A stretch of 64,000 nucleotides of DNA from Clostridium cavendishii DSM 21758. GTDB lineage: Bacteria > Bacillota > Clostridia > Clostridiales > Clostridiaceae. A program made the position numbers and the translations under genes. Location: assembly GCF_900141845.1 (NCBI RefSeq), contig NZ_FQZB01000015.1:99517-163516 (forward strand). The letters run 5' to 3'. Position 1 is the stretch's first letter. Each line of letters starts with the position of its first letter. Positions 16,261 to 22,961 of the stretch are shown piece by piece. The notes below the pieces were generated by a model. It was not told the DNA's origin. It was given only the letters and a program-made list of their open reading frames with translations, and did no database searches.

Positions 16261-17343
16261 ATGAGAAAGAGAATACTTATAGTTACAATGGTTTTGATAA
16301 TAGTTTTTACATTTATTAACTATGGGGAGAATACAAATGCTAAAGTTATAGAGTTGCAAGATATTAGGGTTGGAATGGTTACGGATTCGGGTACTCTTTA
16401 TGATAATTCATTTAATCAATCTACTTGGGAAGGTATACAAAAAGCAGCCAAAGAATTTAATTTAGATAGTACATATTTCAAACCTATTGAGCCAACGGAG
16501 AGTTCATTTATTCAACAAATTAATAATTTAATTGATTCTGGATACAATCTTATAGTAACTCCAGGAGTTAGATTTGAAAGTACTATATTTAAGGCTCAGA
16601 ACCAATATAAAAATGTAAAATTTATAATAGTAAATACAGTACCAACAGATAAGGGAAAAGTATATGTAGCAGATAATACAGTTGCAATATTACTTTCAGA
16701 ACATGAGGCTGGGTTTTTAGTAGGGGTAGCAACAGCCATTCAATTAAAGGATGGAAAGGTAGGCTTTATAGGTGGATTAGAGGTGCCAACAGTGCAAAGA
16801 TTTAATTGGGGATTTCAGCAGGGCATAAAATATGCAAATAAAAATTTTGGGACTAAGATTGAAATAAGCCCAGAAGATGTTGTTTATACAGGTTCATTTA
16901 CTAATTCTACTGAGACTCAAAAATTAGCAGCAGAAATGTATAATAGAGGTGTTAGGGCTATATTTGTTAAAGCCAGTGAATCAGCAATAGGTGCTATAAA
17001 TGAGGCTAAAAAGAGGGCTTTTTCAGGGAAGGAAGCTTGGATAATTGGAGTTGAGAGAGATCAGTATGATGAGGGTATATATATGCCTAGAAAATCTGTT
17101 ATTTTAACTTCAGCAATTAGAAAATTAGGTGATGCTACCTATGAGGTTATTAAAGATTCAGTAGAAGGTAAATTTCCTGGAGGAAAAACATTAATATATG
17201 ATACTAAAAATAATGGCGTAGGTATACCGGAAAAGAATCCTAATTTAAGTGAAGAAACTATTAAAAAAGTTAATGAAGTATATGAAAAAATAAAATCAGG
17301 AGAGATAAAAATATCTCCAGAAAAAGATGGTTTAATAAAATAA
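16261..17343 (+). CDS. BMP-family ABC substrate-binding protein
   Basis: A 360-residue protein with an N-terminal hydrophobic signal segment (5-20). It is followed by a Bmp/PnrA-type domain: VGMVTDSGTLYDNSFNQSTWEG, LIVTPGVRFE, GKVGFIGGLEVPTVQRFNWGF and the ligand-loop FVKASESAIGAI. The family binds nucleosides or related solutes. Most members are lipoproteins; here no lipobox cysteine is present, so it should be secreted or membrane-anchored by its signal. No permease or ATPase is adjacent. GGGGAGGGG precedes ATG 16261. Confidence 0.85.
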   Translation: MRKRILIVTMVLIIVFTFINYGENTNAKVIELQDIRVGMVTDSGTLYDNSFNQSTWEGIQKAAKEFNLDSTYFKPIEPTESSFIQQINNLIDSGYNLIVTPGVRFESTIFKAQNQYKNVKFIIVNTVPTDKGKVYVADNTVAILLSEHEAGFLVGVATAIQLKDGKVGFIGGLEVPTVQRFNWGFQQGIKYANKNFGTKIEISPEDVVYTGSFTNSTETQKLAAEMYNRGVRAIFVKASESAIGAINEAKKRAFSGKEAWIIGVERDQYDEGIYMPRKSVILTSAIRKLGDATYEVIKDSVEGKFPGGKTLIYDTKNNGVGIPEKNPNLSEETIKKVNEVYEKIKSGEIKISPEKDGLIK

Positions 17344-17423
17344 AATACATAATTATTAAGTATTATATATTATGTATTTCTAAGTATTAATTTTATGAAT
17401 TAACAGAATATTTAATTTAGAAG

Positions 17424-17456
17424 AGTAGAAGTTTGATTAAATTTCTACTTTTTTTA
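17424..17456 (+). terminator. Terminator after BMP-family gene
   Basis: AGTAGAA (17424-17430) pairs with TTCTACT (17443-17449), followed by TTTTTTT. Confidence 0.8.
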
Positions 17457-17491
17457 TTTGAAATAAAAAATTTTGAAAAAATTTTGATATG

Positions 17492-17536
17492 TTGACTTTT
17501 TTAGGGTTACAATCGTTATAGTGTATGAAACGTTTC
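17492..17536 (+). promoter_or_regulatory. Promoter and palindrome of ECF-sigma operon
   Basis: TTGACT (17492-17497) and TTATAG (17515-17520, 17-bp spacer) form a SigA-like promoter. The perfect palindrome GAAACGTTTC (17527-17536) lies between the -10 box and the GGAGG site. It may bind a regulator or mask translation. Confidence 0.5.
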
Positions 17537-17549
17537 GGAGGTGATAATA

Positions 17550-18065
17550 GTGGATGATACTAAATTAATATTAGAAATAAAAAATGGTAAAGTGCATTTG
17601 TTTGATGAACTGATAAAAAAGTATTATGAAAAAGTATACTACTATTGTTACAGGCATTTAGAAAATAAGCAGGCTGCACAGGATTTAACACAGGAAGTTT
17701 TTATGAAGGTAATAAAAAGTATTGAAAATTATAAGCATTACGGAAAGTTTGAAAATTATCTTTATGTAATAGCGGGAAACTTATGCAAAGATTTTTATAA
17801 AAAGGAGTCACGATATATTTTAAAGGAAGTAGAGGAGGGAACTTCAGAAGAAGAAATTTCTAGGTTAGAAGATAAAGTGATGATTAAAGAAGTGTTAAAT
17901 AAGCTTTCAAAAGAAGAACGTGAAATAGTAATACTAAGGTTTTATCATGATTTAAAAATCAAAGATATTGCTAAAATTATGAATTCTGGTATTTCTATAA
18001 CGAAGTATAGATTGAAAAAAGCAATGAAGATAATCGGTGAGAATATGAAAGGAGGACAACTATGA
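17550..18065 (+). CDS. ECF-type RNA polymerase sigma factor
   Basis: A 171-residue sigma-70-family protein. Region 2 is at about 15-80 (FDELIKKYYEKVYYYCYRHL, AAQDLTQEVFMKVI). Region 4 is at about 115-165 (LNKLSKEEREIVILRFYHDLKIKDIAKIM). I chose GTG 17550 over GTG 17541, which overlaps the CGGAGG site. It heads a tightly packed operon: the next gene overlaps by ATGA. Downstream genes encode a membrane protein and an ABC transporter, so the sigma factor probably answers cell-envelope or peptide stress. Confidence 0.87.
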   Translation: MDDTKLILEIKNGKVHLFDELIKKYYEKVYYYCYRHLENKQAAQDLTQEVFMKVIKSIENYKHYGKFENYLYVIAGNLCKDFYKKESRYILKEVEEGTSEEEISRLEDKVMIKEVLNKLSKEEREIVILRFYHDLKIKDIAKIMNSGISITKYRLKKAMKIIGENMKGGQL

Positions 18066-18841
18066 ATAATAAGGAAAGAGAAATAAAAGAAATGTTAAAT
18101 AAGTATTCTGTACCTAGTTATGATAAGGATGCACCTATGAAAGTAATTGAATTTATTCATGAGAATTCTTTAAGCATACCAAAGTTTAGAACAAGTAATA
18201 AGCAGTTCGTTATATCACAAATTGGTTTTATCAGAAAAAGAACATGGGCTCTTCAACTTATAATTTTAGGATTTCTATGTTTAGGTTTTTATAATGTAGG
18301 AACTGGAGACGTTTTAAACTTTAGAACTTTTTCTTTAATGTCAATTTTAGCTCCTCTTTTACTGATTATTAATGTTGAGGAAATATCAAGAATTTACAAT
18401 AAGAGTATGTTAGAAATCGAATTTTCAACAAGGAATTCAATTAAAAAAGTTTTAGTTACTAGGATGCTTATATTAGGAGTTGTAGATTGTATTTTACTAA
18501 TAATTATGATGATATTTGCAGGCAATTTAACTAATGTAAGTATACTTAGAGTTATTATGTACACACTTGTACCTTTTAATTTTGTATGTATAGGGTTTAT
18601 GAAGCTTATGAATTATTTTAAAGGAAAAGAACTTAATTATGCATGTATGGCTTATAGTGTTTTATTAATAGCAGTTCTTCTTTTTGCAAGAGTTGATGAT
18701 TTAGGAATTTACACACAAGAATTTATAACAGGTTGGATTTTAATATATGTTGTGACTACAATTATGTTTTCTGTTGAAGTGAAAAAAGTGATAAGGCGAC
18801 TAGAGAATTTTGATGATGTCATTAAGGAGGCTATTATATGA
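18062..18841 (+). CDS. Membrane protein, probable anti-sigma partner
   Basis: A 259-residue protein with about 75 cytoplasmic N-terminal residues, then six predicted helices (about 76-95, 100-115, 138-160, 165-185, 193-208 and 222-240). It overlaps both neighbours by 4 bp. By position, directly after an ECF sigma gene, and by its soluble N-terminus, it could be the anti-sigma factor. It lacks the zinc anti-sigma HxxxCxxC motif. It may instead be a subunit of the ABC transporter. Confidence 0.6.
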   Translation: MNNKEREIKEMLNKYSVPSYDKDAPMKVIEFIHENSLSIPKFRTSNKQFVISQIGFIRKRTWALQLIILGFLCLGFYNVGTGDVLNFRTFSLMSILAPLLLIINVEEISRIYNKSMLEIEFSTRNSIKKVLVTRMLILGVVDCILLIIMMIFAGNLTNVSILRVIMYTLVPFNFVCIGFMKLMNYFKGKELNYACMAYSVLLIAVLLFARVDDLGIYTQEFITGWILIYVVTTIMFSVEVKKVIRRLENFDDVIKEAII

Positions 18842-19713
18842 ATTTAACAATAGAGAAACTAACAAAAAGATATGGCAATAAACTTGCAGTAGATGAACTT
18901 TCTTTAGATTTAAAGGAAGGAGTATATGGTCTTTTAGGTGCTAATGGTGCTGGGAAAACTACTTTAATGAGAATGATTTGTGGAGTGTTAACTCCGAGTG
19001 AAGGAGAAGTTAAAGTAGATGGTAAAAATAATATTGATATGGGGGAGGACTATAGAGAGCTTATAGGATATCTTCCTCAGGACTTTGGGTATTATCCTGA
19101 TTTTACAGCAAAGGAATTTATGTTATATGTAGCATCTTTAAAAGGGTTAATGCCAGGTTTTGCAAAAGAAAAAACTAAAGAATTATTAACTATGGTCGGC
19201 TTAGAGGCCGTTATGAATAAAAAAATTAGAACTTTTTCAGGAGGAATGAAACAAAGACTAGGGATTGCTCAAGCGGTATTAAATGATCCTAAAATATTAG
19301 TCTTAGATGAACCAACGGCTGGACTTGACCCAAAAGAGAGGGTAAGATTTCGTAATATAATATCAGATTTTTCTGAAGATAAAATAGTAATATTATCTAC
19401 TCATATTGTATCTGATGTTGAGTATATAGCAAATGAAATACTTATAATGAAAAATGGAAGTATTATTGCAAAGAACTCAGTTGATGAGTTAACAAAAGGA
19501 ATTTCAAATTGTGTATGGCAATGTACAGTAGCAAAATCACAAGTAGATTACTTATGCAATAAATATTGTATTATAAATTTACAACACAATAATGATAATT
19601 CTGTAGATTTAAGGATAGTTAGTGACACTAAACCAATAGATAATGCAATTAATGTACCTCCATGTTTAGAGGATTTATACTTATATCATTTTCAAGATAA
19701 GTTAGAAGGATAG
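18838..19713 (+). CDS. ABC transporter ATP-binding protein
   Basis: A 291-residue ABC ATPase. Walker A is GANGAGKTT (about 34-42), the signature is FSGGMKQR, and Walker B is ILVLDEPTAGLD. A C-terminal extension of about 75 residues (after 215) resembles that of bacteriocin/lantibiotic-type exporters. It overlaps the preceding gene by ATGA and lies 12 bp before the permease. It is part of the sigma-factor operon. Confidence 0.9.
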   Translation: MNLTIEKLTKRYGNKLAVDELSLDLKEGVYGLLGANGAGKTTLMRMICGVLTPSEGEVKVDGKNNIDMGEDYRELIGYLPQDFGYYPDFTAKEFMLYVASLKGLMPGFAKEKTKELLTMVGLEAVMNKKIRTFSGGMKQRLGIAQAVLNDPKILVLDEPTAGLDPKERVRFRNIISDFSEDKIVILSTHIVSDVEYIANEILIMKNGSIIAKNSVDELTKGISNCVWQCTVAKSQVDYLCNKYCIINLQHNNDNSVDLRIVSDTKPIDNAINVPPCLEDLYLYHFQDKLEG

Positions 19714-19725
19714 GAGGGAAAGCTT

Positions 19726-20958
19726 ATGAGTAGTTTAATAAAGTTTGAATTTAAAAAATTAGCAAAAAAGAGAACTAACATTATAACTGTAGTAGTAACT
19801 ACAATATTAACTATAATCTTTTTTTCATTACCTGCTATAAACTTTGAATGTCTTGATGCAAAGGGATTTAAGGCGATAAGCTTAGCAAGAGATAATATAA
19901 AAAACATCTCAATTAAAATGACGGAAGAACAAGTAACAAAAGATATTAAAGAAATTCAGAGTCTATATGCAGATCCCAAAAATGTTACAAAAGATGAAAA
20001 AGGTGAAAAATGGTTTAACAACGATGTTTATGATAAGTTTATAAACCCAAGGCGTGATTATCTTTCGATGATATCTGAAAATTATGCTAACCCTAAGGAG
20101 TTCTTATGGATTTCTGGATTAGTAGATATAAAACTTAAAGATGGTGCAAAGTTTTATGAAACTAGGGATAGTAAAGTTTCTAAGCTATTAAATCAGAATC
20201 ATGAAGGTGGTAATTATTCTGAGCAAGAAAAGAAATTTTGGCTTGATAAAAATTCTAAAATAGATAAGCCATATACTTATGGTTATTATCACGGGTGGGA
20301 TGGAATACTTGGAATTTTTGGCTCATTAATTTTTATGCTTTTAGCTATATGCATAACTGTTGCACCAGTTTTTGCTGGTGAATATCAATGTGGGGCTGAT
20401 GCGGTTATTTTATCATCAAAGTATGGTAAAACCAAAGTAATAAGAGCTAAAATAGGAGCAGTATTTATATTTGTAACTATGGTATATTTTGTAAATGCTA
20501 TTTTTGCAGTTGGAATGCCTCTTTTAACCTTTGGAGTTGATGGGTGGAATTTACCTATTCAAATTTGTAATACAATAATACCTTATAATCTTACATTTGC
20601 ATCGTGTACTCTTATAAGTGTTGGAATATTTTATTTAGTTATGCTTGGTATAGTATCATTTACACTTTTTATATCAGCTAAATGTAAGTCTCCGTTTACT
20701 GTTTTAATAGTTGATGTGCTAATTTTATTTGTTCCGTTATTTTTGGGTGACGGGGCGGATAATGGTTTATATCAGCATATAATATATCTATTACCTTATC
20801 AAAAATCTATGATACATCTGTTTTCAGCTTATATATCATATTCCTTTGGAGGATTAACATTAAGCTTAATTTCAATGCGTATGTTAGCTTATATAGTTAT
20901 GACAATTGCATTCTTGCCTTTTATAGGAAATGCTTTTAGAAAACATCAAGTACAATAA
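19726..20958 (+). CDS. ABC transporter permease
   Basis: A 410-residue membrane protein. One N-terminal helix (about 20-38) is followed by a large extracytoplasmic domain of about 150 residues (45-190), then five or six helices to the C-terminus. The GVFAGEYQCGADAVILSSKYGKTK-like cytoplasmic loop (FAGEYQCGADAVILSSKYG) is typical of ABC permeases with ABC-2 topology. GGAGG precedes ATG 19726. The cargo is unknown. It ends the sigma-factor operon. Confidence 0.85.
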   Translation: MSSLIKFEFKKLAKKRTNIITVVVTTILTIIFFSLPAINFECLDAKGFKAISLARDNIKNISIKMTEEQVTKDIKEIQSLYADPKNVTKDEKGEKWFNNDVYDKFINPRRDYLSMISENYANPKEFLWISGLVDIKLKDGAKFYETRDSKVSKLLNQNHEGGNYSEQEKKFWLDKNSKIDKPYTYGYYHGWDGILGIFGSLIFMLLAICITVAPVFAGEYQCGADAVILSSKYGKTKVIRAKIGAVFIFVTMVYFVNAIFAVGMPLLTFGVDGWNLPIQICNTIIPYNLTFASCTLISVGIFYLVMLGIVSFTLFISAKCKSPFTVLIVDVLILFVPLFLGDGADNGLYQHIIYLLPYQKSMIHLFSAYISYSFGGLTLSLISMRMLAYIVMTIAFLPFIGNAFRKHQVQ

Positions 20959-21088
20959 TTTTAAAATATGATATCATTTAATTTTTTATAAGAAAGATAA
21001 TTAGTTTTATCAATGAAGCTAAAGCTGATTGTTTAGTAATAAAAAAATTAGGAAATCAAAGATAAGCTTTACTAAGAAGAATTTAACA

Positions 21089-21133
21089 AATAGCATTAAT
21101 ATTTAATTAGAGAATATTAATGCTATTTTTTTA
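21089..21133 (+). terminator. Terminator of ECF-sigma/ABC operon
   Basis: AATAGCATTAATATT (21089-21103) pairs with AATATTAATGCTATT (21113-21127), a perfect 15-bp stem with a T-run. Confidence 0.92.
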
Positions 21134-21224
21134 TGTATAGAAAAATAATTGATTAGATATTACAACATAAACTAGGAAAATTGTACAAAACTACTTTTGT
21201 TTATGGATTATTTATATAAATTAT

Positions 21225-21626
21225 TTAATTCAATTGTACTATATTTTCATCTTTAGTATTAAAAAAGAATATAATGCTAGATATTAAAATTAGCATTAAT
21301 GGAACCCAGAATGCTCCATCCCTAGTATATTCAACACTTTTTTTTAATACTTCTATTAAAGAAATTGTGTTAAATGATATAGAATTGATTAACTCTACAA
21401 TAAAAAGTGCTAAAATTGAAAAAGAAAATAATATCATACATGATTTCTTTTTATCAAAGTCCAATATTTTAAGTAATAAGAATATCAATAAGTCGAAAAC
21501 AACCATATAAAAACATTTAGTTTTATCTTCAGTTTGATAAGCATAATTAAGAAAAAATAAATATAAATCTCTAAGTAACTGTAATTTAGCGCCTAGATAG
21601 CCTATCTGATATGCAGCTTTTTTCAT
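21225..21626 (-). CDS. Small integral membrane protein, unknown
   Basis: A 133-residue protein with four hydrophobic segments (about 19-30, 42-55, 62-82 and 107-122). It starts MKKAAYQIGYLGAKLQLLRDLYL. AGGAGATGG lies before ATG 21626. No family is recognised and it has no operon partner. The coding signal (ribosome-binding site, coherent helices) is convincing, but the function is unknown. Confidence 0.6.
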   Translation of the reverse strand: MKKAAYQIGYLGAKLQLLRDLYLFFLNYAYQTEDKTKCFYMVVFDLLIFLLLKILDFDKKKSCMILFSFSILALFIVELINSISFNTISLIEVLKKSVEYTRDGAFWVPLMLILISSIIFFFNTKDENIVQLN

Positions 21627-21729
21627 AAATTTTTACCATCTCCTATAAATGCATCATATAAATTTATATAAATATTAACATTAAATTTATTGTTTTTCAA
21701 TATAAAATTTATATTAAACAATATTGGGA

Positions 21730-21972
21730 TTATAAAAAAATATTATTAAAACTTAAATTAATTATTGAATCTTCTGCGTCCATAGTTAAAACTACTCCCA
21801 AAAGCATAGTTTTAAGATTTAAATTATTATGTCTAGGTATAAAGGTATAGCTTAGAAATATTAAAATAGAAAAGGATAGTATACATTTTTTATTATATAT
21901 GCTATTTTTTAATGAATAATAATTATATTTTTTAAGAACTTTTAGGCATAAAAAAGATACGTTTAGGAATTA
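21730..21972 (-). pseudogene. Open frame without start, probable gene remnant
   Basis: The minus strand is open for about 80 codons with one hydrophobic helix (ILSFSILIFLSYTFIP) and the protein-like tail LKTMLLGVVLTMDAEDSIIN. It ends at TAA 21730-21732. There is no early start codon or ribosome-binding site, so it looks like the 3' end of a lost gene. The rest of 21627-22198 is AT-rich apart from the repeats at 22020. Confidence 0.3.
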
Positions 21973-22019
21973 ATATTAGTTTAAAATATAAATAGAAAAT
22001 ATATAGAAAAAATGAGGTA

Positions 22020-22080
22020 GTATGCGCTAGAAATACTTATTTTTACCATATTGCAACGCATACGAATATAACGCATACGA
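22020..22080 (+). promoter_or_regulatory. CGCATAC repeats upstream of hypB
   Basis: GTATGCG (22020-22026) is an inverted copy, and AACGCATACGA occurs twice in direct orientation (22055-22065 and 22070-22080, period 15 bp). They lie 120-180 bp before hypB and upstream of a possible TACAAT -10 box (about 22110). A metal- or redox-responsive operator is plausible. Confidence 0.55.
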
Positions 22081-22198
22081 AATATATTTCATTAATAAAG
22101 AGTTTGTGATACAATTTGCTTATGGGGAATACTTTTTTATTATTTAAAAATAAAAAGTTAAAAGATAAAATTTAAATTAAGATGGAGGTATGGATGAT

Positions 22199-22870
22199 AT
22201 GGAAAAATTTAAGGTTCTAGAAATTAAGCAAAGTGTTTTTGAAGATAACGATAGACAAGCGGATTTGCTTAGAGAAGAATTAAAAAAAGAGAAGACATTT
22301 CTATTAAATCTAATGTCATCACCAGGTTCTGGAAAAACAACAACTGTTTTAAGAACGATTAATGCTTTAAAAGATGAGATGAAAATTGGAGTTTTAGAAG
22401 CTGATATTGACTCAGATGTGGATGCGCTTACTGTTTCAAAGACAGGAGCAAAAGTAATCCAATTACATACAGGGGGAATGTGTCATCTTGACGCAGACAT
22501 GACAAAACAAGGTCTATTAGGACTTGGAACAGAAGAAATCGATTTCGCTATATTGGAAAACGTGGGAAATTTAGTATGTCCGGCTGAATTCGATACTGGT
22601 GCATCAAAAAATGCTATGATTTTAAGTGTTCCAGAAGGTCATGATAAACCTTTAAAATATCCTTTAATGTTTTCAATTGTGGATGTTGTATTAATTAATA
22701 AGATTGATGCAATAGATTATTTTGATTTTGATTTGGAGGCAGTTAAAAAATACATAACAAAGATAAATCCGAATGCAAAAATAATTCCAATATCAGCTAA
22801 GACTGGAGAAGGAATTGATGAGTGGGCAGATTGGGTACGTGCTCAAGTTAAGGGATGGAATGAAAAATAG
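22199..22870 (+). CDS. hypB: HypB-family nickel-insertion GTPase
   Basis: A 223-residue G3E GTPase. The P-loop is SSPGSGKTTT (about 39-48), the metal-site Cys-His segment is GGMCHLDADM, and NCPAEFDTG-type residues appear as LVCPAEFDTGASKN; the NKID base-recognition motif is present. HypB delivers Ni to NiFe hydrogenase or related enzymes with HypA. The N-terminal His-rich nickel store of some HypB proteins is absent. I prefer ATG 22199 over 22190 because GGAGG ends at 22188. It is first in the hypB-oxidoreductase-hypA run. Confidence 0.9.
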   Translation: MEKFKVLEIKQSVFEDNDRQADLLREELKKEKTFLLNLMSSPGSGKTTTVLRTINALKDEMKIGVLEADIDSDVDALTVSKTGAKVIQLHTGGMCHLDADMTKQGLLGLGTEEIDFAILENVGNLVCPAEFDTGASKNAMILSVPEGHDKPLKYPLMFSIVDVVLINKIDAIDYFDFDLEAVKKYITKINPNAKIIPISAKTGEGIDEWADWVRAQVKGWNEK

Positions 22871-22961
22871 ATAATAGATTTATAAAGTTTTGATTCTTGA
22901 TTTATAAGTTAAAAAGATAGGGATAAAATTATAATAAAGATAAAAGATAGGGGAATATATT

